From: Aeromonas piscicola
Lineage (GTDB): Bacteria > Pseudomonadota > Gammaproteobacteria > Enterobacterales > Aeromonadaceae
Direction of reading: 5' to 3'
Assembly (NCBI RefSeq): GCF_000820005.1
Contig: NZ_CDBL01000073.1
Span: 1 to 64,000, forward strand
Length of the DNA: 64,000 nt
Shown: positions 28,605 to 36,645 of the stretch, in pieces
Numbering within the stretch: position 1 is the stretch's first letter
Layout of the letters: each line of letters begins with the position of its first letter
The notes under the pieces: model-generated
Told to the model about the DNA's origin: nothing
What the model saw: the letters and a program-made list of their open reading frames with translations, nothing else
Database searches by the model: none
Position numbers and translations under genes: made by a program

Positions 28605-30185
28605 ATGGACATCATTCATTACGCCGACTCCGGTTGGTCTGTCATCCCCCCTTTACTGGCCGTCGCTCTGGCGATCATCACCCGCCGCGTCCTGGTGTCG
28701 CTGGGGGTAGGTATCGTTGCCGGCAGCCTGCTGCTCAACCAGTTTTCCCCGCTCGATTCCCTGCATTACATGTTGAATACCGTGCTCAAGATCTTCTGGG
28801 TCGAGGGAGCACTCAATCGTGACAACGTCAACATGCTGCTGTTCATGCTGCTGCTGGGCGGCCTCATCAGCCTGATGAGTGTCTCCGGTGCGACCCGCGC
28901 CTTCGCCGAGTGGGCCGAACGTCGTGCCAAGACCCGCAAGGGGGCCAAGGCGCTCACCGGCATGATGGTGTTTGCCTTCTTCATCGATGACTTCTTCCAC
29001 AGTCTGTCGGTGGGGGCCATCTGCCGCCCGGTCACCGACCGCTTCCAGATCTCCCGTGCCAAGCTGGCCTATCTGCTGGACTCCACCGCGGCGCCCGTCT
29101 GCGTGCTGATGCCTATCTCCTCCTGGGGTGCCTACATCATTGCCCTGGTGGGGGGCATCATGGCGGCGCACGGTCTGACCGATCAGAGCCCCATCTCCGC
29201 CTTCGTCGAGATGATCCCGATGAACCTCTACGCCGTGTTCACCCTGATCATGGTGCTGGTGGTGATCGCATTCCAGCTCGACATCGGCTCCATGCGTCAG
29301 CATGAGCAATGGGCGCTGGAAGGCAAGCTGTGGGACGAGTCCAAGGGTCGCCCCATAGGCCTGGACATGGAGAGCCCGGAAGAGAGCAATGGTGGCATGA
29401 TCGACATGGTGTTGCCGATCCTGACCCTGACCGCCGCCACCGTCTATTTCATGATCCACTCCGGTGCCGCTGTGCTGAGCGAGAAGGGGCTGCCGTTCAG
29501 TGTGCTCGGCTCGTTTGAGAACACCAACGTCGGCTCTTCCCTGGTCTATGGCGCCCTGTGCAGCCTGGTGGTCTCCATCGGTCTGGCCATGCGCCTCAAG
29601 CTCGGCGCCAAGAACTGGATGAAGGCCGCCCCGCAAGGAATCATGGCCATGCTGCCGGCCATCAACATATTGCTGTTCGCTTGGACCATAGGCGCCGTGG
29701 TGCGCGACGTGGAGACCGGCAAGTACCTGGCCTCCATGGCCAACGGCAACCTGCCGATCGAAGTGTTGCCGGCGGTGGTGTTCATCCTCTCCTGCGCCAT
29801 GGCGTTTGCCACAGGCACCAGCTGGGGCACCTTTGGCATCATGCTGCCGCTGGCCGGTGACATGGCGGCAGCCAGCGACATCAGCCTGATGCTGCCCATG
29901 CTGGCCGCCGTGTTGGCAGGCTCTGTGTTCGGTGACCACAGCTCGCCCATCTCGAGCACCAGTATCCTGTCGGCCACGGGCGCAGGGTGCCATCACATCG
30001 ATCACGTGATGACCCAGCTGCCCTATGCGCTGGCCATCGCCTTCGGTGCCGCGCTCGGTTACCTGGTCATGGGGTTGATGCATTCAGTGCTGGCAGGCTT
30101 CACGGTCAGTGGGCTCTGGTTTGTGATCTTCTCCGGTTACCATCTGCGTAAGGCTCGGCTCCATCGAGAGCTGGCTATCGCATAA
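28605..30185 (+). CDS. NhaC-superfamily transporter, probable lysine importer LysW
   Basis: 526 residues with about 11-12 membrane helices; Na+/H+ antiporter (NhaC-type) family features include KGAKALTGMMVFAFFIDDF and GTSWGTFGIMLPLAGDM plus GDHSSPISSTSILSATGAGC. The start at 28605 is taken after the riboswitch. Comparative work on the L box placed NhaC-superfamily lysine transporters (called LysW) under lysine riboswitches in gammaproteobacteria, and this arrangement matches. Without the riboswitch I would only have called it a Na+/H+ antiporter. Lysine transport is therefore inference from regulation. Confidence 0.85.
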   Translation: MDIIHYADSGWSVIPPLLAVALAIITRRVLVSLGVGIVAGSLLLNQFSPLDSLHYMLNTVLKIFWVEGALNRDNVNMLLFMLLLGGLISLMSVSGATRAFAEWAERRAKTRKGAKALTGMMVFAFFIDDFFHSLSVGAICRPVTDRFQISRAKLAYLLDSTAAPVCVLMPISSWGAYIIALVGGIMAAHGLTDQSPISAFVEMIPMNLYAVFTLIMVLVVIAFQLDIGSMRQHEQWALEGKLWDESKGRPIGLDMESPEESNGGMIDMVLPILTLTAATVYFMIHSGAAVLSEKGLPFSVLGSFENTNVGSSLVYGALCSLVVSIGLAMRLKLGAKNWMKAAPQGIMAMLPAINILLFAWTIGAVVRDVETGKYLASMANGNLPIEVLPAVVFILSCAMAFATGTSWGTFGIMLPLAGDMAAASDISLMLPMLAAVLAGSVFGDHSSPISSTSILSATGAGCHHIDHVMTQLPYALAIAFGAALGYLVMGLMHSVLAGFTVSGLWFVIFSGYHLRKARLHRELAIA

Positions 30186-30192
30186 ATAGAAC

Positions 30193-30218
30193 AAGGGGCC
30201 CACGGGCCCCTTGGTTTT
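30193..30218 (+). terminator. Rho-independent terminator after the NhaC-family gene
   Basis: AAGGGGCC (30193-30200) pairs with GGCCCCTT (30205-30212) around a CACG loop, then GGTTTT. The short U-tract makes it of medium strength. Confidence 0.8.
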
Positions 30219-30271
30219 GGCAGGGGCTTTGGTTAGCATGCGCCCCATAAATTCAGTTTCGGAACAACACC

Positions 30272-30853
30272 ATGGCTTCACTGCACTACAAATTTGCCAC
30301 CATGAATTCAGGCAAATCCACCCAGCTCATCCAGGCCCACTTCAATTATCTGGAGCGAGGCATGCAGCCCCTGGCCATGACACCGGCCATCGATGACCGC
30401 TTCGGTGCGGGGGTGATCAGTGCCCGGGTGGGATTGGAGTTGAAGGTGGATGTGTTCAGTGACGGCTGCGATCTGTTCGAGATGGTGAAGGCGCGCCATG
30501 CCGAGAAGCGCATCGATGTGTTCATCGTCGACGAGGCCCAGTTTCTGACCCGCGAGCAGGTCTACCAGCTGGCGCGCATCGTCGATGAGCAGGATATTCC
30601 CGTGATGGCCTACGGCCTCAAGACCGACTTTCGCGGTGAGCTGTTCCCTGGCTCCTACCATCTGCTCTGTCTCGCCGATAAGTTCGAAGAGCTGAAAAGC
30701 ATCTGCTGGTGCGGCAACAAGGCGCACATGAACTCCCGGGTGAGTGCAGCCGGTCAGGTGATGCGAGACGGTGAGCAGGTGGAGATAGGTGGCAACGATC
30801 GCTATGTGTCACTGTGCCGCAAGCACTATCTTGAAGGACGGGCCTACAAGTGA
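30272..30853 (+). CDS. tdk: Thymidine kinase
   Basis: 193 residues, type II (TK1-like) enzyme that phosphorylates thymidine with ATP. P-loop MNSGKSTQL, the DEAQFL Walker B with catalytic Glu, the lasso region with zinc cysteines (CWCG and a later CRKHY) and the KTDFRGELFPGS segment are all intact. Its length matches E. coli Tdk (205) with a shorter tail. Confidence 0.96.
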   Translation: MASLHYKFATMNSGKSTQLIQAHFNYLERGMQPLAMTPAIDDRFGAGVISARVGLELKVDVFSDGCDLFEMVKARHAEKRIDVFIVDEAQFLTREQVYQLARIVDEQDIPVMAYGLKTDFRGELFPGSYHLLCLADKFEELKSICWCGNKAHMNSRVSAAGQVMRDGEQVEIGGNDRYVSLCRKHYLEGRAYK

Positions 30854-30871
30854 TCCGGCCGCGATAAGAGA

Positions 30872-30902
30872 GAAGGGCGCCAATCTGGCGCCCTTCTTGT
30901 TT
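30872..30902. terminator. Terminator between tdk and the convergent QEGLA gene
   Basis: GAAGGGCGCC (30872-30881) pairs perfectly with GGCGCCCTTC (30887-30896) around AATCT; TTGTTT follows on the plus strand. Confidence 0.85.
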
Positions 30903-30907
30903 GCGAC

Positions 30908-32245
30908 TCAGTCGATCTCGATATCCACGGGGGCAATGATGGGATCGGCCACCGGCAGGCGATGGAACAGCTGGCGAAAATGTTGCTGAACCCGACCTAT
31001 GTCCACCAGCGACATGCCGGAGGCGAAGCCGAACCAGACGTAGAGCCCGGTGAGATCGCGAAACATGGGAGGCAGGTAGCGGGGGGCATCGATCAGCCCT
31101 TCCAGATAGTGCTGATAGAGCACGGGAATGTCGTCCAGGGTCACCTTGCCGACGAACAGCATGGGCAGGATCTCGGGGACCCCTTCCAGCACGGCGCTGC
31201 GGATGAAGTTGACCGTCTCCACGTAGCCGCGCACGTAGGAGAGATCCTTGGTAAAGCAGGCACCGCCGTCCACCATGCCGCCACGAAATACCCGCTGGGT
31301 GATCTTGTAGGCGTCATGCTCGCTGGTGCCCTGCGCCACAAAATGCTGGAACACCTCGACAAAGTCGGCGCCGCGCTCCGCCATGTCGATGGCCATCACC
31401 CGATCCGAGATGCGCTTGGCCCGATCCGGAAAGGAGCTGAAGGTGAGCGTCTCGATCAGTACTGCCAGCCCCTCCTGACAGGCGGTGATGCGCGGTGAGC
31501 CGGCGCTGAGCCAGGTGGCGTAGGGCTGCTGGCGGCCGTTGAGGGTGGTGCCCACGTGCACCCAGCCCTCGTGCACCTCCAGCACCTGCAGATCCAGCTC
31601 GGAGAAGCGGGCGTGGGAGTTGAGCTTGATGTAATCGCCGCCGGCGGCTGCGTCCGAGACGATGCCATCGCTTAGCTTGACCTGTACCGTGCCGTCGCTG
31701 AAATAGCTCGACAGCTTGCTCTGCAGCTTGGCGACCGCCGCTTCCCCTTCAAACTCCTTGGGGTAGGGGCGCACCAGATGACGGGCACCGGGCAAGGAGA
31801 AAATATCGCACAAGCGGGCTCCCAGCTCCTTGAGGGTCTTGCGATCGCCGCGCAGGTGATCGCTTGCCGAGCCGTACAGCAACTGGCTGTAGCGCAAGAA
31901 ATCGGGCTGCCCGCGCTGGCGCAGCATCTCGATCACCACCATGTACTGATCGACCGTCTCTTGCAGGATCCGTCCCAGCTCATCCTGAGGGCCCAGCCGG
32001 CGCCGGATCCTGTCCCGCAACTCCTTGAGTTCAAGATACTTGTTGCGAGGATCGAAGCCGAGGGGCAGGGCATCGTAGAAGTGCTGATCGATGGCGGGCA
32101 GCGTTCGTCCCCCGTTGGCCAGAAAATCGGCCTGGAGGTGACGGGGCCACTTGATGGCATCCAGAATGCGAATGGGCTTTTGCAGGGCCAGCAGTTCATC
32201 CGACAGGGATTTCAGATGCAGGCGGTACTTTTCTTGGATGGTCAT
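30908..32245 (-). CDS. QEGLA-motif protein (DUF1704/TIGR02421)
   Basis: 445 residues. The family is named for the motif ACQEGLAVLIE seen here, and VHEGWVHVGTTLNG supplies a HE-x-H pattern typical of a metallopeptidase-like fold related to tubulin-tyrosine carboxypeptidases. Members have been described as flavohemoglobin-expression modulators. Both motif blocks are intact, consistent with an active zinc hydrolase of unknown substrate. Cytosolic, no signal peptide. Divergent from the YbjN-like gene. Confidence 0.85.
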   Translation of the reverse strand: MTIQEKYRLHLKSLSDELLALQKPIRILDAIKWPRHLQADFLANGGRTLPAIDQHFYDALPLGFDPRNKYLELKELRDRIRRRLGPQDELGRILQETVDQYMVVIEMLRQRGQPDFLRYSQLLYGSASDHLRGDRKTLKELGARLCDIFSLPGARHLVRPYPKEFEGEAAVAKLQSKLSSYFSDGTVQVKLSDGIVSDAAAGGDYIKLNSHARFSELDLQVLEVHEGWVHVGTTLNGRQQPYATWLSAGSPRITACQEGLAVLIETLTFSSFPDRAKRISDRVMAIDMAERGADFVEVFQHFVAQGTSEHDAYKITQRVFRGGMVDGGACFTKDLSYVRGYVETVNFIRSAVLEGVPEILPMLFVGKVTLDDIPVLYQHYLEGLIDAPRYLPPMFRDLTGLYVWFGFASGMSLVDIGRVQQHFRQLFHRLPVADPIIAPVDIEID

Positions 32246-32402
32246 CAGGCCTTCTGTGGGGTGAAGGTGGGGCGAGAATGGCTGAGTATATGCATAGTGT
32301 TTGCCAAAAAGAAGCTGGCTCCCTGCTTATCCGGCCACTGCACTTTTGGTTGCCGGAAAATTGGTTTAGACTGCGCCCCTTGATCCTTATCGTGTCGTGG
32401 AA

Positions 32403-32858
32403 ATGATGAATATCCCCAGCTCTGAAATGATAATGCGTTGGTTGCAGCAGGCTCGTATCGAGCACTATGTCTGCGATCAGTGTCATGGCATCCACATTGT
32501 CTCCCTGCAGTCCGTCGACGGCATTCAGGAGAGCCGGATCTTTGTCGAAGAGGAAGGGCTGCTGTTTTCATCCGAGCTGGAAGTGCGTCCCTCCTCGCTG
32601 CTGCCGCTGATGGCCGAACTGGGTCGCCTCAACATGCAATACCCGTCGCTCAAGGTGTTCCTCGACATTATCGATGACAACCTGCCGCGCCTCATAGTGG
32701 GCCACACTGTGTTCACCAAGGCGGGTCTCTCCGTGGAACAGTTCCTGCTGTTCGTCGAAAGCACCACGGCCGCGACCCATGAAGTGGTGTCCGAATGCGA
32801 GCGCCTTGGCTTCCTCAACCTGCCCGAGATCCAGGTCGCGCCGGAATGCGTGCACTGA
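32403..32858 (+). CDS. ybjN: YbjN-domain protein
   Basis: About 151 residues. It aligns with E. coli YbjN, a type III secretion chaperone-like fold protein: a CDxCxGIH segment near the N-terminus, then FSSELEVRPSSLLPLMAEL, SLKVFLDIIDDNLPRLIVGHTV and a helix starting EQFLLFVEST. Start choice among 32397, 32403 and 32406 is uncertain. YbjN overproduction affects motility and stress genes in E. coli; its molecular role is unproven. Confidence 0.82.
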   Translation: MMNIPSSEMIMRWLQQARIEHYVCDQCHGIHIVSLQSVDGIQESRIFVEEEGLLFSSELEVRPSSLLPLMAELGRLNMQYPSLKVFLDIIDDNLPRLIVGHTVFTKAGLSVEQFLLFVESTTAATHEVVSECERLGFLNLPEIQVAPECVH

Positions 32859-32903
32859 TTTGTGCGTTAAATGTGCGAACGATTCGTCAGGCAAAAAAAG
32901 CCG

Positions 32904-32932
32904 TTGACGCAGGCGGGGCTTTCCCCTAAATT
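32904..32932 (+). promoter_or_regulatory. Sigma-70 promoter for tRNA-Ser
   Basis: -35 TTGACG (32904-32909), a 17-base spacer and -10 TAAATT (32927-32932), followed by the GC-rich discriminator ACGCCCCG. That discriminator is typical of stringently controlled stable-RNA promoters. Transcription would begin near 32940, about 135 bases before the mature tRNA. Confidence 0.72.
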
Positions 32933-33004
32933 ACGCCCCGTTCCAGCGCAACAGCGCCGTGAACACTGTGTTGGCTGAACACGTTAAACAACAGACCAAA
33001 ATTT

Positions 33005-33024
33005 GGTGATGTGCCCAGTGGCTG
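33005..33024 (+). repeat. Degenerate copy of the tRNA-Ser 5' end
   Basis: GGTGATGTGCCCAGTGGCTG matches the first 21 bases of the tRNA-Ser at 33075 with two mismatches and one missing base. The flanking TTGGTG is shared too. The rest of the tRNA is not recognisable here. It lies between the promoter and the true tRNA, so it would be transcribed in the precursor leader. Confidence 0.55.
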
Positions 33025-33074
33025 CCAGCCGACGATATCGGCAAGCAAGTACGAGCCCATGACTAAAACAAATT

Positions 33075-33162
33075 GGTGAGGTGTCCGAGTGGCTGAAGGA
33101 GCACGCCTGGAAAGTGTGTATACGGCAACGTATCGAGGGTTCGAATCCCTCCCTCACCGCCA
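33075..33162 (+). tRNA. serX: tRNA-Ser (anticodon GGA)
   Basis: 88 bases with an encoded CCA end. GGTGAGG at the 5' end pairs with CCTCACC at the 3' end; the anticodon loop CTGGAAA gives GGA, decoding TCC/TCT. The long variable arm (GTATACGGCAACGTAT region) is typical of serine tRNAs, and TTCGAAT is the T-loop. The sequence is nearly identical to E. coli tRNA-Ser(GGA). A terminator follows. Confidence 0.96.
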
Positions 33163-33170
33163 AATAAAAC

Positions 33171-33204
33171 AAAAGGGCCTGTCGAAAGACAGGCCCTTTT
33201 GTTT
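33171..33204 (+). terminator. Terminator after tRNA-Ser
   Basis: AAAAGGGCCTGTC (33171-33183) pairs perfectly with GACAGGCCCTTTT (33188-33200) around a GAAA tetraloop, followed by a T-rich end. Confidence 0.93.
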
Positions 33205-33334
33205 GTTCGGTGCTTGCTGGTGCGACCCCTATCCAGGCTAGGCAAGCGGGCAGTCTCGCCATGCTGGGCCGCCGAGGTAATCCGTTGGGCGAGAACCCGC
33301 TGACGGTGAGCGCATCCCGGCCGAATGCCGCCTT

Positions 33335-33362
33335 AAAAAACCGACCATCAGGTCGGTTTTTT
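33335..33362 (+). terminator. Orphan terminator with no gene upstream
   Basis: AAAAAACCGACC (33335-33346) pairs perfectly with GGTCGGTTTTTT (33351-33362) around ATCA. It comes about 130 bases after the tRNA terminator with no open reading frame between. The 33163-33529 stretch otherwise shows nothing I can identify apart from the two terminators. Confidence 0.8.
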
Positions 33363-33529
33363 GTGTTCAGGCAGATCACCTTTCACTGCCTGCCGGGGGC
33401 GGAGCCTTCGCCGAGTGCGAGTGTACTGCCCTGCGGCGCGCCTTCTCACCGCCGCTATCGCAAACCATGCCGCTATTGCGTCCGACACTGGCTGCGCGAG
33501 GCGGCCTATGCCAGCAGCGCCTGCGCAGA

Positions 33530-34132
33530 TCATGCATGCAGCTTCGCGACCGTCATGGTGAATCGCAACAGGCTGTCACTCTCGTTTGAATAGGCATGCG
33601 GCACGTCGGTGCGTGCAACCGCCGAGCAGCCCTGGCCAATGATCAGGACGGTTTCATCCACCATGAGCGTCAATGAGCCAAGCTCGACGTGAAACAGCTC
33701 ACATGTCCCTGCCGGATGGCCCTGTGAGCTGAACCGCTCACCCGGGTGCATTTCCCAGCGCCACAGCTCGATCATGTCGGGCCCGCTGGTGCCGGCCAGC
33801 AGGCGGGCGGATCCCCCCTGCTGGCCTGTCCACAGGGTAGGGATCGCCTGAGATTCAATCAGATGCACGGCCGGCGTGCTGGCCACGTCTACTATGTCCG
33901 CCACTGAGAGGCCAAGTGCTGCCGCTATCTTGCACAAGATGGCAATGCTGGGATTCGCCGTCCCCTTTTCTATCTCGACCAGCATCCCCTTGCTCACGCC
34001 AGCGCGACGTGACAGCTCATCCAGCGAGATTTTTTGCTGTTTTCTATGTTCCTTGAGCCTGCGAGACACGGCTTCGGTGACGGTGTGCACATCGGCGCCC
34101 GCGCCGGTCAGTATGTTGACTTTATTGGTCAT
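33530..34132 (-). CDS. XRE-family regulator with C-terminal cupin domain
   Basis: 200 residues. HTH at about 22-77 (RLKEHRKQQKISLDELSRRAGVS then MLVEIEKGTANPSIAILCKIA, in two parts). A cupin_2 sensor domain at about 110-185 contains HPGERFSSQGHPAGTCELFHVELG. Such proteins sense a small metabolite through the cupin and repress nearby genes. It is divergent, 43 bases from the B3/4-domain gene, and the space between them is AT-rich with repeated GGTCA motifs that may form its operator. Confidence 0.9.
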   Translation of the reverse strand: MTNKVNILTGAGADVHTVTEAVSRRLKEHRKQQKISLDELSRRAGVSKGMLVEIEKGTANPSIAILCKIAAALGLSVADIVDVASTPAVHLIESQAIPTLWTGQQGGSARLLAGTSGPDMIELWRWEMHPGERFSSQGHPAGTCELFHVELGSLTLMVDETVLIIGQGCSAVARTDVPHAYSNESDSLLRFTMTVAKLHA

Positions 34133-34175
34133 AGGTCATTATCATGAAATAAAATGGTCAATATAAGGATGTTCC

Positions 34176-34871
34176 ATGAAATCAGTTCTGCCGTCAATTG
34201 ATCCCGGGATCGCCGCACTCGCCCCGGGTTTCAGGGCCTTGAGCATCACAGTGGTGGCGGGCGAGATAGTCAACCCGGCCATTGCCGATGCCGCGTTGGC
34301 GCGAGCCTGCCAGGGGGTGACCGGCGACCATGCCGTGTGGGCCGAGGCGCATCTCTCGGCCTGGGCCCGGGTGTTCAAAAAGTTCGGGGCCAAGCCCCAG
34401 CGGACGCCTTGCTCGGCAGATGCCCTGCGTAAACGGGTGCTGCGGGATGGCAGCCTGCCCAGCATAGATCCCATCGTAGATCTCTACAATGCGGTCAGCA
34501 TAGAGTTCGCCATCCCGGTCGGTGGTGAAAACATCGCGGCCTATCACGGCTCGCCACAACTGGTCATTGCCGATGGCACCGAGCTGTTTGACACCATGAA
34601 GGAGGGGGTACTGGCGCAGGAGCATCCCGAGGCGGGAGAAGTGGTCTGGAGAGACGAGCAGGGGGTAACGTGTCGTCGCTGGAACTGGCGTCAGGGGGTG
34701 AGAACCCGGCTCGGTGCCGAGGCAAAGCAGATGTGGTTCATCTTGGAAAGCCTGCCAGAGATGCCGCTGGCCGCACTCTATGAGGCGGGGGCCCGGCTGA
34801 CGGAAGGGCTGCAACTCATGATGCCCGATGCCTTGATCACGCAGACACTGGTCGGGTTTGATATCGACTAG
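34176..34871 (+). CDS. B3/B4 domain protein (tRNA-editing-like)
   Basis: 231 residues forming a stand-alone B3/B4 domain, the module that edits Tyr-tRNA(Phe) in the phenylalanyl-tRNA synthetase beta subunit: PSIDPIVDLYNAVSIEFAIPVGGENI is a strong match. Free-standing B3/4 proteins are proposed trans-editors or amino-acid-modifying proteins, but this one is unproven. It is divergent from, and probably regulated by, the XRE-cupin protein. Downstream terminator at 34974. Confidence 0.88.
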   Translation: MKSVLPSIDPGIAALAPGFRALSITVVAGEIVNPAIADAALARACQGVTGDHAVWAEAHLSAWARVFKKFGAKPQRTPCSADALRKRVLRDGSLPSIDPIVDLYNAVSIEFAIPVGGENIAAYHGSPQLVIADGTELFDTMKEGVLAQEHPEAGEVVWRDEQGVTCRRWNWRQGVRTRLGAEAKQMWFILESLPEMPLAALYEAGARLTEGLQLMMPDALITQTLVGFDID

Positions 34872-34973
34872 CCAGGGGAAGATACCGGGCGCGGCGTCGC
34901 TCAACTCGCCCGGGTTCGGCGCGGCTGGCCATGCAGCGTTGTGAGTCAGCCGTTGCCATCACGGGATCACCCA

Positions 34974-35007
34974 CACCCAGCGCAGTCCGGCTGCGCCGGG
35001 TGTTTTT
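34974..35007 (+). terminator. Terminator after the B3/4-domain gene
   Basis: CACCCAGCGCAG (34974-34985) pairs with CTGCGCCGGGTG (34991-35002), one mismatch, loop TCCGG, then T5. Confidence 0.85.
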
Positions 35008-35057
35008 GAGATGCCGCTATGCTTCAACTCTCCCGAATTGAGATGGGGGAGCCTGTG

Positions 35058-36212
35058 CTAGGCCGTAACCCGCCTGGCGTGGCCTGCATATGAGGGCATA
35101 TCGGCGTTTGCCAGCGGCTGTGCATTGGCGCAGGGCTGGGCAAGTGCGACGAACACCCGGGAGGTGAGGCGGGTCAGCAGTTCATAGGGGATAGTCCCTA
35201 TCTTCTCCGCCACCTGTTCCACCGGCAGCCCCTCTCCCCACAGGGTCACCTCATCCCCGCACTGATCGCTGGCGTGTGGCCCGAGATCGACCGTGATCAT
35301 GTCCATGGAGACCCGGCCGACGATAGGCACCCGACGACCATTGACCAGCATGGGCGTCCCCTCGGGAGCCATGCGCGGATAACCGTCCCCATAGCCGACC
35401 GCGACCACCCCCAGGGTGGTGTCGCGCTGGGCCACCCAATGGGCGCCATATCCTACCGATTCTCCCTGCTTGCACTCTCTGATGGCGATGAGCTGGCTCT
35501 TGAGGGTCATGACGGGGCGCAGTCCATGATCGGTGGCCAGCTGACCACCGAAGGGGGAGGCGCCATAGAGCATGATGCCAGGTCTTATCCAGTCGCTGCG
35601 TGAACCCGGCCAGGCCAGGATCCCCGCCGAGTTGGCCATGGCCCTCTCGCCCGGCAGGTGGGCGGTGAGCAGGTTGAACGCCTCGATCTGCTGCTGGGTG
35701 GCTTGATTATCCTGCTCGTCGGACTGGCTGAAATGGGTCATGAAATGACAAGGCTGCACCAGGTTCTTGCATCGGCCAAGGCGCTCGACAAAGGCGGGCA
35801 GATCTTGCGCCCTCACACCCAGCCGGTTCATCCCGGTATCGAGCTTGAGCCAGACCCTGATGGGGGTCGGCAATTCTGCCTGCTCGAGCAGCGCCAACTG
35901 CTCCCAGGTGTGCAGTGTGGTCTGCAGATCATGAGTCGCCAGCAAAGAGAGCGCCTCGGCCGAGAAGAAGCCACCCAGTACCAGAATGGGTTTGGTGATG
36001 GCATTTGCACGCAGCACCAGCGCCTCTTCGAGTCGCGCTACCGCATAGGCATCCGCCTGGACCAGGGTGTTGGCGACCTGCAGCAGGCCATGACCATAGG
36101 CGTTGGCCTTGAGGACAGCGATGATCTTGCTGTGGGGGGCGTGACGCCGCACGACGGCAAAATTGTGATGGAGCGCATCGACATCGATGCTGGCCGTAAC
36201 TGTGTTCATCAT
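35058..36212 (-). CDS. alr: Alanine racemase
   Basis: 384 residues, 36209 being an equally possible start. PLP enzyme converting L-Ala to D-Ala for peptidoglycan. PLP-binding Lys35 in VLKANAYGHG; second catalytic Tyr in SVGYGAHWV; MGxxRLGVR-type dimer contact in KLDTGMNRLGVR. It lacks a signal peptide, so it is the cytosolic type, not the periplasmic broad-spectrum racemase. The C-terminus extends about 20 residues past E. coli Alr (Ala-rich). Confidence 0.95.
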   Translation of the reverse strand: MMNTVTASIDVDALHHNFAVVRRHAPHSKIIAVLKANAYGHGLLQVANTLVQADAYAVARLEEALVLRANAITKPILVLGGFFSAEALSLLATHDLQTTLHTWEQLALLEQAELPTPIRVWLKLDTGMNRLGVRAQDLPAFVERLGRCKNLVQPCHFMTHFSQSDEQDNQATQQQIEAFNLLTAHLPGERAMANSAGILAWPGSRSDWIRPGIMLYGASPFGGQLATDHGLRPVMTLKSQLIAIRECKQGESVGYGAHWVAQRDTTLGVVAVGYGDGYPRMAPEGTPMLVNGRRVPIVGRVSMDMITVDLGPHASDQCGDEVTLWGEGLPVEQVAEKIGTIPYELLTRLTSRVFVALAQPCANAQPLANADMPSYAGHARRVTA

Positions 36213-36604
36213 GGGATCGGGTGTCTGCTCGATGAGGGTCTGGGTTGGCTGTTCGTCTCAATCTTGACCTGCTGGCCCGGGTGCCTGGTGTCGGGTCGCC
36301 GGAGCCGTGCAGCGAATGTTGTTTTATATGCTTTGAAATGTACTTTTATGTTATCAGTTGTTTTTTGTTTGGTAAATTACGTGGCGAATGGGAGCGGATG
36401 AATGGCCTGAATACGGGATATTCCTCTGTATAAATGTGCTTCCCAACGCTTTGTTTTGCTCCCTATCACGCGATATTTATCACTGGTTATGACCCTCTGA
36501 AATGCATGGGTTAATGTGGTTTTTCAGTGAGTTGGCGGCAGGGCACGGCTTGGGTTGATGGGTTTTGACGCGGATTTGGGGCCGGAGAGGATGAAGGCGC
36601 GGGG
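36213..36604. other. Intergenic region between alr and the second MCP gene
   Basis: About 390 bases; it should hold the alr promoter. Includes short AT-rich tracts (near 36310-36400). I see no reliable gene or repeat in it; short reading frames lack ribosome sites and family features. Confidence 0.6.
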
Positions 36605-36636
36605 GAAAAAGCAGGGCTGCCGGGATGGCAGCCCTT
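36605..36636 (-). terminator. Terminator of the chemotaxis operon
   Basis: On the minus strand GGGCTGCC (36634-36627) pairs with GGCAGCCC (36621-36614) around a five-base loop, then CTGC and T5 (36610-36606). It stands just past the last gene, the MCP at 36646. Confidence 0.85.
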
Positions 36637-36645
36637 GTTGGCCTG

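Noticed and set aside
28653-30083. 476-codon His/Gln-rich frame on the minus strand
   Set aside because: Antisense to the NhaC-type transporter; low complexity from its hydrophobic codons.
33005-33162. CRISPR-like or prophage attachment site at the tRNA
   Set aside because: Only one short degenerate copy, no integrase gene and no matching downstream repeat.
32984-33379. 131-codon minus-strand frame across tRNA-Ser
   Set aside because: Reads through the tRNA and two terminators; the VREGFEPS segment is a well-known false product of antisense tRNA-Ser.
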